From: Flavobacterium psychroterrae
Lineage (GTDB): Bacteria > Bacteroidota > Bacteroidia > Flavobacteriales > Flavobacteriaceae
Assembly (NCBI RefSeq): GCF_018380615.1
Contig: NZ_JAGYVZ010000031.1
Location: 1 to 47,030 of the forward strand
DNA length: 47,030 nt
Direction: 5' to 3'
Position numbers and translations under genes: made by a program. Positions 8,168 through 15,860 of the stretch are shown here, piece after piece. Within the stretch, counting starts at the first letter, position 1. Each line of letters opens with the position of its first letter. Below the pieces are notes generated by a model. It worked only from the letters and a program-made list of their open reading frames with translations. It searched no databases and was not told the DNA's origin.

Positions 8168-8657
8168 AGAAAACTTTGAGATAATATTTCCTGAACTAAA
8201 GAAAGTTTTTCATAAAGTAAAATCTGATATTTATACAGGAAAACTTAAACTTAACAAAGAAGACAGTTTCAAAACATACATAGAAACATTTCAAACTGCA
8301 ATTGATAAAGGAGAATACGACAGTTTACTTAAAAAAAATATGATATCCGATGAAAATGAGTTTGTAGTTCCTTGCACATGGGCTGTAGCTTGTGTGGCAT
8401 ATTTTGCAGTAGGAGTACACAATACATTGGCAGTTACCGCCTTGATTTATTTTAAATTTGCATTTTGGGGTCCTAGCATGGATGGAGGTAATCAAGTTAC
8501 ATATGATGGAGCAATGAATAATGGGTTAGATTCTACAGGGACTAATTATATAGGATTTGATGAAGTAAGACCACCTCGACCAGTAATAGATCTTGAAGAA
8601 GCTACTTTAAGAACAGAAACTTTAGTTAATGAAATTGCTGAGTATTATGAACAGTAA
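8160..8657 (+). CDS. Candidate SDP-like toxin precursor (C-x5-C, hydrophobic core)
   Basis: This 165-residue protein has a charged N-terminal region (1-68), a hydrophobic core at about 69-104 that begins VVPCTWAVACVAYF, and a Gly/Asn-rich then acidic tail. The two cysteines (C72 and C78) are the only ones and are five residues apart. In Bacillus SdpC, as I recall, the mature 42-residue toxin is also hydrophobic, with a disulfide between cysteines five residues apart. It lies directly before and overlaps sdpA, where the precursor is expected. Unlike SdpC, it has no N-terminal Sec signal that I can see. The start at 8160 overlaps the upstream stop; an in-frame ATG at 8121 lies inside the upstream gene. 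The function is inferred from context. Confidence 0.6.
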   Translation: MIKENFEIIFPELKKVFHKVKSDIYTGKLKLNKEDSFKTYIETFQTAIDKGEYDSLLKKNMISDENEFVVPCTWAVACVAYFAVGVHNTLAVTALIYFKFAFWGPSMDGGNQVTYDGAMNNGLDSTGTNYIGFDEVRPPRPVIDLEEATLRTETLVNEIAEYYEQ

Positions 8658-9222
8658 GTTATTTATTGGCAAAAGTTATTTTTTGACTTTTGCCATTTGT
8701 TCAATTTTCACATTTATATTTATTTCGGGAGTATTTCTGTATACCGTGCATGAGAATCCCATAAAACTAAATATTAATTTAGAAAATAAACTTTTCACTT
8801 TTGTTCCCCAAGGCTGGGCTTTTTTCACAAGAAATCCGAGAGAGGCACAAATTGTGATTTACAAGAAAACCGCCGACAATACCTTTGAAGAAATTTCACA
8901 AAGGCATTCATCCTATAAAAACTTATTCGGACTTAAAAGAAAAGCATCTAAGATAATGTCTGAACTGCAATTTATTAAACGGGAGATAAATGATAGTCTT
9001 TATCAAAATACGATGTGGAGCTATCAGGAAAAAATATATTCAAAAGTACCTTTGGAATTAATTTCAGTAAAAAATCAGATGAAAGACCAGATACTATGCG
9101 GTGAATATATCGTAATTTATCAAAAGGCGGTGCCTTGGGCTTGGAGTAGATCATTATACAAAATAAAAATGCCTGCAAAAATAATTCGTCTAAACATACA
9201 ATGCAATGATAGAGAAAATTAA
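8647..9222 (+). CDS. sdpA: SdpA family antimicrobial peptide maturation protein
   Basis: This 191-residue protein has one N-terminal membrane helix (about 8-32) and then the SdpA core. The markers are FVPQGWAFFTRNPREAQIVIYK (family: PQGWxFFTRNPRE), a LFGLKRK segment, and the C-terminal YIVIYQKAVPWAWSRS (family: G.Y.i...PVPWAWS). In Bacillus subtilis, SdpA works with SdpB to convert SdpC into the secreted SDP toxin. The ATG at 8647 gives an 11-bp overlap with the precursor gene. An in-frame ATG at 8629 would add six residues. The 3' end overlaps sdpB by 17 bp. Confidence 0.88.
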   Translation: MNSKLFIGKSYFLTFAICSIFTFIFISGVFLYTVHENPIKLNINLENKLFTFVPQGWAFFTRNPREAQIVIYKKTADNTFEEISQRHSSYKNLFGLKRKASKIMSELQFIKREINDSLYQNTMWSYQEKIYSKVPLELISVKNQMKDQILCGEYIVIYQKAVPWAWSRSLYKIKMPAKIIRLNIQCNDREN

Positions 9223-10111
9223 TAGCCAAATTAAAACTTCGTGTTTAGAGCTTTTTCCATATACAAATACTGTAGGTTTTGCAAGAAGTATACTTGCTTT
9301 GGGAACTTTACTTACTTTAATTGCAAATCCAATTAGTCTATTATTTCATAAAGAAATTGACGGTACAATATTAAACCCATTACTAAACCCGGTCATACCT
9401 ATAAATGAATATAATTTTTTTACTCTCCTGGGCCTTGACAATATCATCTATATGAAGCTATTGGCAATCCTGATTCTTTGTATAACCATTTCAGGTTACT
9501 TAATAAAAATCACTTCATTACTACACTGGTGGATTTGCATAAGTTTTCTTTATTTTTCATCCATAATAGACGGAGGTGATCAAATTGCCGCTATTTTAAG
9601 CTTCTTATTAATACCATTTTGCTTAACTGACCCAAGAAAAAATCATTGGAAACATATTAAACCAAATGATTCTGCAAAAAACATTGTAGGTTTGTTTTCA
9701 ATCTGGATAATACGAATTCAGGTCGCAATCATATATTATCATGCTTCTTTAGGTAAACTAAGTGTGCCTGAATGGGTAAATGGTACAGCAATTTACTATT
9801 GGTTTAACCATAGTGTTTTCGGAATGCCAATAAGTATTTCAGTATTCATGAACAAACTATTAAGTAGTCCTGTTATTATTTCATTACTTACTTATACTGT
9901 TCTTGCTCTTGAAATTTTATTATTCTTAGGATTATTAGCATCTGTAAAATATCGTAAAACGATTCTTTGTTTTGGGATCTTATTTCATTTTTTTATAATC
10001 GTCTATCATGGAATATTTTCATTTTTCTTCTCAATTTGTGCCGCTCTTATATTGTTTCTCTATCCAACCTATCAATCTATAAATTTTAAATTATGGTTTC
10101 TAAAAAAATAA
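9206..10111 (+). CDS. sdpB: SdpB family (HTTM-domain) membrane protein
   Basis: This 301-residue polytopic membrane protein matches SdpB-type HTTM proteins, which are distantly related to the vitamin K-dependent carboxylase membrane domain. Markers are FARSILALGTLLTLIANP at the N-terminus, ISFLYFSSIIDGGDQIAAILSF, and RIQVAIIYYHASLGKLSVPEW followed by WVNGTAIYYWF. About seven or eight membrane segments are visible. SdpB is needed with SdpA for maturation of the SDP peptide in Bacillus. It overlaps sdpA by 17 bp and the next gene by 19 bp. Confidence 0.88.
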   Translation: MIEKINSQIKTSCLELFPYTNTVGFARSILALGTLLTLIANPISLLFHKEIDGTILNPLLNPVIPINEYNFFTLLGLDNIIYMKLLAILILCITISGYLIKITSLLHWWICISFLYFSSIIDGGDQIAAILSFLLIPFCLTDPRKNHWKHIKPNDSAKNIVGLFSIWIIRIQVAIIYYHASLGKLSVPEWVNGTAIYYWFNHSVFGMPISISVFMNKLLSSPVIISLLTYTVLALEILLFLGLLASVKYRKTILCFGILFHFFIIVYHGIFSFFFSICAALILFLYPTYQSINFKLWFLKK

Positions 10112-10533
10112 AAATACTGTTTCTTATTAGTCTTTCAATATTTTTAACCTATATCCTATTACTATTTTGTCATTATTCAAGCATTCCAGAAACAGTTGCT
10201 TCTCATATAAATATCAGTGGTAAAGTAGATGGTTATAGTAGTAAGAATTCATTGTTGATTTCCTCTGGCGTAAATCTACTTATACTGGTTGTTCTTGGGC
10301 TTTTAATAAAAAATCCAAAGTCAGCTAATTACCCAGTTGAGATTACAGATGAAAATAGAGAAAGTGTATATAAAAAAATGCAATTTTTTTTATCTATAAT
10401 AGCAATTATCACCACGTGTGTTTTTTCATATATGGTATTTAAAGCAATTGGTTTCGAAAAGAATTTTATGTATCTAATTATATACTTAATCGCAACTCCA
10501 ATAATTACAATACTTTATTTTAGAAAAGAGTAG
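10093..10533 (+). CDS. DUF1648/SdpI-like membrane protein, probable immunity
   Basis: This 146-residue protein has four predicted membrane segments (about 8-27, 52-72, 95-115 and 123-141). Between the first two it has the DUF1648 signature (SIPETVASHINISGKVDGY; family: P..v..H.n..G..Dgy.sK). SdpI, the Bacillus immunity protein against SDP, starts with this domain but is longer (about 207 residues, six helices). The C-terminal SdpI domain is missing here. Its position as last gene of the sdp-like operon, with a 19-bp overlap, supports an immunity role. It is followed by a hairpin terminator. Confidence 0.75.
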   Translation: MVSKKIKILFLISLSIFLTYILLLFCHYSSIPETVASHINISGKVDGYSSKNSLLISSGVNLLILVVLGLLIKNPKSANYPVEITDENRESVYKKMQFFLSIIAIITTCVFSYMVFKAIGFEKNFMYLIIYLIATPIITILYFRKE

Positions 10534-10627
10534 ATGAATAGCACTTTTCATTAACTTTTGTGATAAATAGCGAGTCCAAAGCTACCCTAACGTAAATTAA
10601 TAGATGATGCATTTGGGTTTACCTCAT

Positions 10628-10667
10628 AAAAAAAAGCGCCCAATTCTATGATTAGGAGCTTTTTTAT
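10628..10667. terminator. Hairpin terminator between convergent genes
   Basis: AAAAAAGCGCC...AAT pairs with ATT...GGAGCTTTTTT around a short loop, with a T-run on both strands. It probably ends the sdp-like operon (plus) and the PRC-barrel gene (minus). Confidence 0.7.
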
Positions 10668-10687
10668 GACTATTAAGTAGTATTTAA

Positions 10688-11191
10688 CTAGTGATTATCA
10701 AATTCCCTGCGGTTGTAAAAAGCGTCATCGTTACTATCATAGTTAGGATCATTTTCAGGATAATAAGACTTCATTACTCTTCTTTCATATTCCCTGTCAA
10801 AATTATGTTGTCTGTTATATCTGCTTGTATTTCTAAATGTATCATATCCTATATTGTTAGCCATAACAATTTTAGTGTCTTTATTTATGCTTACAGATCC
10901 AATTGGTATAATAATATGGCTGTCTCCTTCTTTATAGACAAACTCCTGTCCATTATCGTTTGCTATAACATCACGAACCTCATGATGCTTGTCCTCTATT
11001 AAGCTTTTATCTAATTTCACATCCAGATAAACCACGCGCTGCATATCTTTATTAACCCAAAGATTATCAATTTTACCTATTGTACGGTTGTCAGCACCTA
11101 CGATCGTCCATCCTGTTACGTCAGAATAATTTGAAGCAACTTTATAATTAGATAGTTCGTCCAGTCTGTATAAGTTTTTATCTTTTTCCAT
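10688..11191 (-). CDS. PRC-barrel domain protein
   Basis: This 167-residue soluble protein has an N-terminal PRC-barrel (about 1-115). It reads GWTIVGADNRTIGKIDNLWV, then RVVYLDVKLDKSLI, and later HIIIPIGSVSINKDTKIV, as in photosynthetic reaction-centre H-subunit barrels. The tail (120-167) is low-complexity, rich in Asn, Asp, Tyr and Arg, and probably disordered. Such genes in Flavobacteria often lie among general stress genes. The ATG at 11191 fits. A 51-residue membrane protein gene lies 33 bp upstream on the same strand, so the two are likely cotranscribed. Confidence 0.85.
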   Translation of the reverse strand: MEKDKNLYRLDELSNYKVASNYSDVTGWTIVGADNRTIGKIDNLWVNKDMQRVVYLDVKLDKSLIEDKHHEVRDVIANDNGQEFVYKEGDSHIIIPIGSVSINKDTKIVMANNIGYDTFRNTSRYNRQHNFDREYERRVMKSYYPENDPNYDSNDDAFYNRREFDNH

Positions 11192-11224
11192 AATTTTTTT
11201 ATAAATAATATTATCTACTTCGAG

Positions 11225-11380
11225 TTATTGTGCACTTGAAGTATTTTCGATTTCCGTGTTGCTTTGATTTGTAGTTTCATGATCTGTAAAATAGATGTAG
11301 TATACAACTGCTCCAATGATCAGCAATAGTGCAATCCATGGCCATATAGGTTTCTTTTTCTCAATTTTAATTTCTGCCAT
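11225..11380 (-). CDS. Small single-pass membrane protein (51 residues)
   Basis: The protein has a basic start (MAEIKIEKKKPIWPW), one membrane helix (about 14-31), and a short polar Asn/Thr/Glu-rich tail outside. The positive-inside rule predicts a cytoplasmic N-terminus. The gene is too short for many gene callers. It lies 33 bp before the PRC-barrel gene on the same strand, which suggests a two-gene stress-type unit. The specific function is unknown. Confidence 0.7.
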   Translation of the reverse strand: MAEIKIEKKKPIWPWIALLLIIGAVVYYIYFTDHETTNQSNTEIENTSSAQ

Positions 11381-11732
11381 AACACATTTTTTTTATGATT
11401 ATAAAATAGTTTTTTATTACTATTAAAGATACAAATGAGTTCAGTGTTAGAAGTATTAAATTTCAGAACTATGTTACACAATTCCCAGTAGATCAATTAG
11501 GAAGATTATTTTATTATTTGAGTAAAGGCACCGCGATCGCGCAGGTTTGTAATCCGTTGGGTGAAATGTCTAAATATTTTTATTAAACACATAGTCCCCG
11601 ATCCCGAAACTTCGGGAAGGGATAGAAGTTATGATTTTGAAAAAAGTAAATTAAAAAGAAACTCGTTTCTCATACATAGTCCCAAAGCATCGGGATTTGT
11701 TTGCGCAAATCCGATCGATCGGAGTTCACTCT
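11381..11732. other. Intergenic region with palindromic words
   Basis: No gene is recognised. It contains CGCGATCGCG (near 11532), a CCCGAA-AC-TTCGGG palindrome (11603-11616), and two copies of CATAGTCCC (near 11589 and 11673) followed by different sequences. Palindromic CCCGAA/TTCGGG words are common as scattered intergenic repeats in Flavobacteria. The right end is the 3' flank of the DUF1826 gene. Confidence 0.4.
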
Positions 11733-12431
11733 TTAACAAATCAACAACAACCTATATTCGTCTTCATTCTCTGTGGGTGCTCTATGAATACAAGGCAGCA
11801 CTTGTTTTTTTGGATGATCTACTGCGAGACGCCACAGATGTCCTAATCCTAAATTAACAGGTTCTGCATTATCATGTAGCTGATAATGCAAGTCAAAATA
11901 ATTTTCCTCCAGAAAGTTTTCGAATTCTTCATCTGGTCCATCATACAGTTCTTTTAGCTTTGCTCGGATTTCCGGAATTAGAATTTTTTGTTCTGCTTGC
12001 ATATTAGAAACAATATCACTTGACGCTCCTAGATAAGTACATAAAAAAGTATCTGTTGCAATGGGTGAACGATCAACGTGAAACGAATACACATCTGTAG
12101 ATATGAAATCAAATTCATCATCACGTTCATAACACTTTAGTAAATTAAGAGCGGGAGAAGCTCCAAAATCAGTTAACAATTGTATATCATTTAAGATTAT
12201 TTCCCTGGCTATATTCCCCTTTTCTGATAGTTGGAGTGCGATTAAATCTTTAGGATAAATTTCTGTAATGTTTTCTTTTAAAGATAACTGGGTTACAACC
12301 TCGTTAAAATCACCATCTAAATTTCTGTACCAGCATAGCGCATTCATTTCTCCCTTAAAATTGGTGTGGACAAGTTCAGCAAAAGTAGAAACTACTCCTA
12401 TTTGGTTGTTGTCAGAAAATGTATTGTTCAT
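11733..12431 (-). CDS. DUF1826 family protein
   Basis: This 232-residue soluble protein carries the signatures I associate with DUF1826: a central YSFHVDRSPIATDTFLCTYLG block and the C-terminal PCIHRAPTENEDEYRLLL block. The inserted acidic segment (about 160-185, DGPDEEFENFLEENYF) and the extended linker make it a little longer than many members. The conserved HVD and terminal HR suggest a metal-binding or enzymatic site, but the family's function is not established. It is a lone gene on the minus strand, with no neighbour close enough for an operon. Confidence 0.65.
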   Translation of the reverse strand: MNNTFSDNNQIGVVSTFAELVHTNFKGEMNALCWYRNLDGDFNEVVTQLSLKENITEIYPKDLIALQLSEKGNIAREIILNDIQLLTDFGASPALNLLKCYERDDEFDFISTDVYSFHVDRSPIATDTFLCTYLGASSDIVSNMQAEQKILIPEIRAKLKELYDGPDEEFENFLEENYFDLHYQLHDNAEPVNLGLGHLWRLAVDHPKKQVLPCIHRAPTENEDEYRLLLIC

Positions 12432-12814
12432 CGTATAGTATTAAGAAACCAGTTACTTCATTACAAAATTATGTATTAGTAGTCAGTTGTGACATTTTTA
12501 TGCACACTAATTTATATGTATATCTAAAAACATTTAGTTAACCTGTTGGGTAATTATTATTTGAATCAAATTGCTAAATAACAAATTGATTATGGCAAAA
12601 AAATGTTCATTAAGGATCGCAAAAGTAAAATCCCATTTCTTACGAAATAGGATTTTTTTATGCCTTATATTTCTATTAAAACAGAATCAGGTTCAAAAGC
12701 TGAAATCACAGTAACAAAGTCAAAACACTAAAAATAAACTCATTACAACAATTTAACCCTTTCTGAAAATCTATTATAAGTCCATTCTCGTATATAGAAA
12801 CAAAAGCAGTTGTC
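12432..12814. other. Intergenic region with a hairpin and a possible gene stub
   Basis: No complete gene is seen. A 13-bp stem with one mismatch (AAAATCCCATTTC 12627-12639 / GAAATAGGATTTT 12644-12656) is followed by T residues. Directly after it, 12660-12731 encodes MPYISIKTESGSKAEITVTK and a stop. This resembles the start of small alpha/beta hydrolases and may be a truncated stub. Confidence 0.35.
12627..12659 (+). terminator. Hairpin with T-run
   Basis: A 13-bp stem with one mismatch and a four-base loop is followed by TTTTTTT. No complete plus-strand gene lies just upstream, so it may belong to a lost gene. Confidence 0.5.
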
Positions 12815-13102
12815 ATGGAAACATTACCATTTTTTTATATAAAAATCTTGCAAATACTTGCAGACAAATACGGTATGAGTTGCACTCTAGAAGAGCTTAC
12901 AAGTCTGTTAACTCCAGTTTTTAATGCTACCACTCCATTCAAAGACATTATATCTATTGAAAAGGAAAATCAAGCCAGAGTACTAGATGCTTTACTACTT
13001 TTGAATAGCGAGGGATATGTGTTTTTAAATTCCAGTTCCGACAATAGTTCAATAAGTATAAAAGGTCTGATTGCAGTCCATAATAAGGTCTTTTGCAATT
13101 AG
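12815..13102 (+). CDS. Hypothetical protein (95 residues), winged-helix-like
   Basis: This 95-residue soluble protein is predicted mostly helical at first (FFYIKILQILADKYG, LEELTSLLTPVF). It then has a helix-turn-strand end (ARVLDALLLLNSEGYVFLN, ISIKGLIAVHNK) that looks like a winged helix with a short beta wing. I do not recognise the family. It is a single plus-strand gene between the DUF1826 gene and the convergent end of the NRPS operon. The ATG at 12815 is the only sensible start. Confidence 0.6.
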   Translation: METLPFFYIKILQILADKYGMSCTLEELTSLLTPVFNATTPFKDIISIEKENQARVLDALLLLNSEGYVFLNSSSDNSSISIKGLIAVHNKVFCN

Positions 13103-13253
13103 ACTACTATTTCATTATTCGAACCAGTCCTTAGAAGGTTAAAAACGAAGATTCTATACCTGCGAGATCGCACAAAATTATCATACCTACTACATGAATA
13201 TTTAATTTATTTGTTATTTGAATAAGCTTTTATTTGAGATTATATCTCTTTGA

Positions 13254-15194
13254 TCACAAAATTAAAAATCCCCAATATTGAAAATATACAATGATAAGAA
13301 CAAATGAAAACAGAATGGTTAAAATTACTGTAGCATTTGAAATACTCTTAATCTTTAAAAGGAAATAAAATACTGAGAGAAATGTAAATAGGATAAAAAT
13401 AAGTTGAACCAATAATAAAAACTCATACTTTTCAGGTATTCCAAAAGCAAGAATATAAAAATTTAAATCTGCAACATTTATTATTGTAATAACAAAACCA
13501 GTAATAATAAAAATTGCTAAAAAAGCACTTACTAGAATTAAAATCTGCATTAATCTATTTATTCCTGTATTCTTCTTCTTTATAAGAAGATAGATGAAAC
13601 TAAAAAATGTGACCAGTGTAATAATTACTGCCATTAAAAAAGGTGCCAGAAATAAAAAATTAAATTCATTTAGTGCATTTGCAAAATTTGAAATTCCGCT
13701 ATTTATTTTAATGTCTTTAACAAAATCTATTTTACTATTTGCTTTTAATTCGCTGACATTTGGCTTTTGCTTAGGATTGTTTAAAAATGCCCCAATGGTC
13801 TTTGATCCAAATTTTGAAAAGGCAGGAACGTGACCAGCTGCACGAACAGTAACTAAAAATGCATTTTTAAATTTTTTAACGATAGAAGTTCCATTTGAAG
13901 CCGGAGTGATTGGATCAAATTCTCCTGAAAAAATTAAAACAGGGACATTAAGTTTTGATAAATCAGATAAATCATATGCTGTGATATTCGATTTATTGCG
14001 ATTCAAATTCCATTGGTTGCAAACCAAAAAGTCTGATTTATAAAATGATAAACCTCCTTTTAAATCTTTGTATTTACTTGCATTTAAATCAAAAGAAACG
14101 ATTGAGTTGTTTGGTATTACTTCATTGCAGCTTATACAATAATACAGACCATAGTCTAACCCTAGCCCTCCTGAAAATGCAGTAACCATAGCGCCCAAAG
14201 TGTTTTTATTGCCTTTGTCAAATTCAGTAATTAACAAAGGTAAAACCTCAATTAGTTTTTTCTGATACAAGCACTGCTGAACTGCAATTTTAAAATCTTC
14301 TGCATTATATGTGAACTTACCTGAGGGTATTTTTTTCTTATCTGCTGGTACGGTAATGGGATTTTGCGTTAGTTTTGCAATAGTATTATAGTACTTTTTT
14401 TCTAAATCCGGATATTGCTTATTACAGGCGGGATCATTTTTGCACTCTTCAAAAACCTTTTTAAGACTGTTGATATAATTATCAGTATTTTGGTTATAAT
14501 ACTGGGAAATATCTGAAATTGAAGAGTCAAGAATTAATGTTTTAATATCTTCCGGAAAATCATTGGCGTACACTTGTGCTACATAAGTTCCATAAGAAAC
14601 AGCATAAACATTCCAGTTTTCATATTTTAGTGCTTTTTTTAAGGCATTTAAATCTCTTGAAATTGATTTGCTATTATATGCATTTAAATCAATTCCGCGT
14701 TTTATCAAGTCATCCTTACATGCAATTGCGGCAAGAACTTTTTGCTGTTCATCTATTTTACTGGTTTGATTTTTTGCCAATATTTCAAGGAATTTTTTTC
14801 CTAAATCAGGACAAAATTTAGGCAATGAAAACCCTGTACCTCTAATGTCAATCAATACAATATCATTGTTTTTCCTTAGCGGATGATTAATCCAACCCTG
14901 AATTCCTTTTATATCTCCTGAACCAGGTCCTCCTTCAATATATACAATTGGACAAGTATCTTTTTTATTTGAAGAATTTTTTAAAACTACTACTGCAATT
15001 TTAATTTTTTTTCCTTCTGGTTTATCCCAATTTTCGGGAACAATTAAATAATTCCATTTTATATCTTGCTCATTTATACTTTTTTGATCAGGATAAAAAG
15101 AAGTAGTTTTTTCAATCATAACATCATTTGACTGAGAAAATAAATATGCCGGAAATATGGTTAGTAATAAAAATAAGCGAATTAAATTTTTCAT
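13254..15194 (-). CDS. TAP-like alpha/beta hydrolase with C-terminal membrane domain
   Basis: This 646-residue protein has a Sec signal peptide (1-22, ending LFSQS) and a periplasmic alpha/beta hydrolase of the tripeptidyl-aminopeptidase/proline iminopeptidase type. It shows the oxyanion motif EGGPGSG (87-93), DIRGTGFS (116-123), the nucleophile S200 in AVSYGTY, D427 in SGEFDPITP and H455 in AAGHVPAF. Several paired cysteines fit an extracytoplasmic place. Residues from about 520 on form four membrane helices, an unusual addition for this family. It is the last gene of the NRPS operon, nine bases after the PPTase gene. It may trim or inactivate the peptide product at the inner membrane, but that is inference. 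Confidence 0.85.
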   Translation of the reverse strand: MKNLIRLFLLLTIFPAYLFSQSNDVMIEKTTSFYPDQKSINEQDIKWNYLIVPENWDKPEGKKIKIAVVVLKNSSNKKDTCPIVYIEGGPGSGDIKGIQGWINHPLRKNNDIVLIDIRGTGFSLPKFCPDLGKKFLEILAKNQTSKIDEQQKVLAAIACKDDLIKRGIDLNAYNSKSISRDLNALKKALKYENWNVYAVSYGTYVAQVYANDFPEDIKTLILDSSISDISQYYNQNTDNYINSLKKVFEECKNDPACNKQYPDLEKKYYNTIAKLTQNPITVPADKKKIPSGKFTYNAEDFKIAVQQCLYQKKLIEVLPLLITEFDKGNKNTLGAMVTAFSGGLGLDYGLYYCISCNEVIPNNSIVSFDLNASKYKDLKGGLSFYKSDFLVCNQWNLNRNKSNITAYDLSDLSKLNVPVLIFSGEFDPITPASNGTSIVKKFKNAFLVTVRAAGHVPAFSKFGSKTIGAFLNNPKQKPNVSELKANSKIDFVKDIKINSGISNFANALNEFNFLFLAPFLMAVIITLVTFFSFIYLLIKKKNTGINRLMQILILVSAFLAIFIITGFVITIINVADLNFYILAFGIPEKYEFLLLVQLIFILFTFLSVFYFLLKIKSISNATVILTILFSFVLIIVYFQYWGFLIL

Positions 15195-15203
15195 GTATTT
15201 TAT

Positions 15204-15848
15204 TTATAAATTTTGATTGTATTTTGTTATTGAAAATTGATTAATGTTTACATTTTGAGCTATATAACATTTATACTTTTCATCGATTGCAATTTTTTTT
15301 AAAAAGAATTTTTCATTTTTTATCTGAGTCTTATTATCCAGAATTTCAAATGATCGCAATGGTATTGTCAAGCCATTTCCATACGCTTTTAGAACAGCTT
15401 CTTTTTGTGTCCAATAGTCAAAAAAAGAAGCTTCTGTACTGTTTGATGAAAGAACATTATCCCATTCCTTACTAGTCATCTGACTTTTAAAATCATTTAA
15501 CTCGACATTTGTTACCAGTTCTATATCAATACCTATTTCGCAATTGTCGCACAAAGCACAAACGACTATTTCTCCTGAGTGTGAAATATTGAACTTAACA
15601 AAACTATCTTCAAAATAAGGTTTTTTGTATCTTGTATATCTTAAATCATTAAAATGGATTTTATTTCCATATAACTCTTTAATTCCTTTATAAAGTAACA
15701 ATCTCCCAAGCATTGAAGATTGTGCATCCTGCCATCTTCTAAAACTCTTAATTTTATTTTGATACTCTTGTGGGAATTTATGTAAATTGGTTTTTACCAG
15801 GTTTTCGTGATTTTTCTCAGATAAATAGGCATAGTATATATGAATCAT
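15204..15848 (-). CDS. 4'-phosphopantetheinyl transferase (Sfp type)
   Basis: This 214-residue enzyme transfers phosphopantetheine from CoA to the conserved serine of carrier domains, turning apo-NRPS into holo-NRPS. The Sfp/AcpS signatures are clear: KFNISHSGEIVVCAL (85-99), the Mg-binding GIDIE (106-110, D108 and E110) and YWTQKEAVLKAYGNGL (145-160, E150). It lies 12 bp after an NRPS gene and nine bases before the hydrolase gene, so it is the dedicated activating enzyme of this operon. Confidence 0.95.
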   Translation of the reverse strand: MIHIYYAYLSEKNHENLVKTNLHKFPQEYQNKIKSFRRWQDAQSSMLGRLLLYKGIKELYGNKIHFNDLRYTRYKKPYFEDSFVKFNISHSGEIVVCALCDNCEIGIDIELVTNVELNDFKSQMTSKEWDNVLSSNSTEASFFDYWTQKEAVLKAYGNGLTIPLRSFEILDNKTQIKNEKFFLKKIAIDEKYKCYIAQNVNINQFSITKYNQNL

Positions 15849-15860
15849 AACTGTTTAAAA

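Noticed and set aside
11561..11857. 98-codon plus-strand open frame
   Set aside because: It runs through palindromic intergenic repeats and then antisense to the DUF1826 gene.
12660..12731. Short frame MPYISIKTESGSKAEITVTK
   Set aside because: It resembles the first residues of a small hydrolase but stops after 23 codons; too short to call more than a possible stub.
13228..13250. Small hairpin after the NRPS operon as terminator
   Set aside because: The GAGAT/ATCTC stem is only five base pairs and lacks a T-run on the minus strand.
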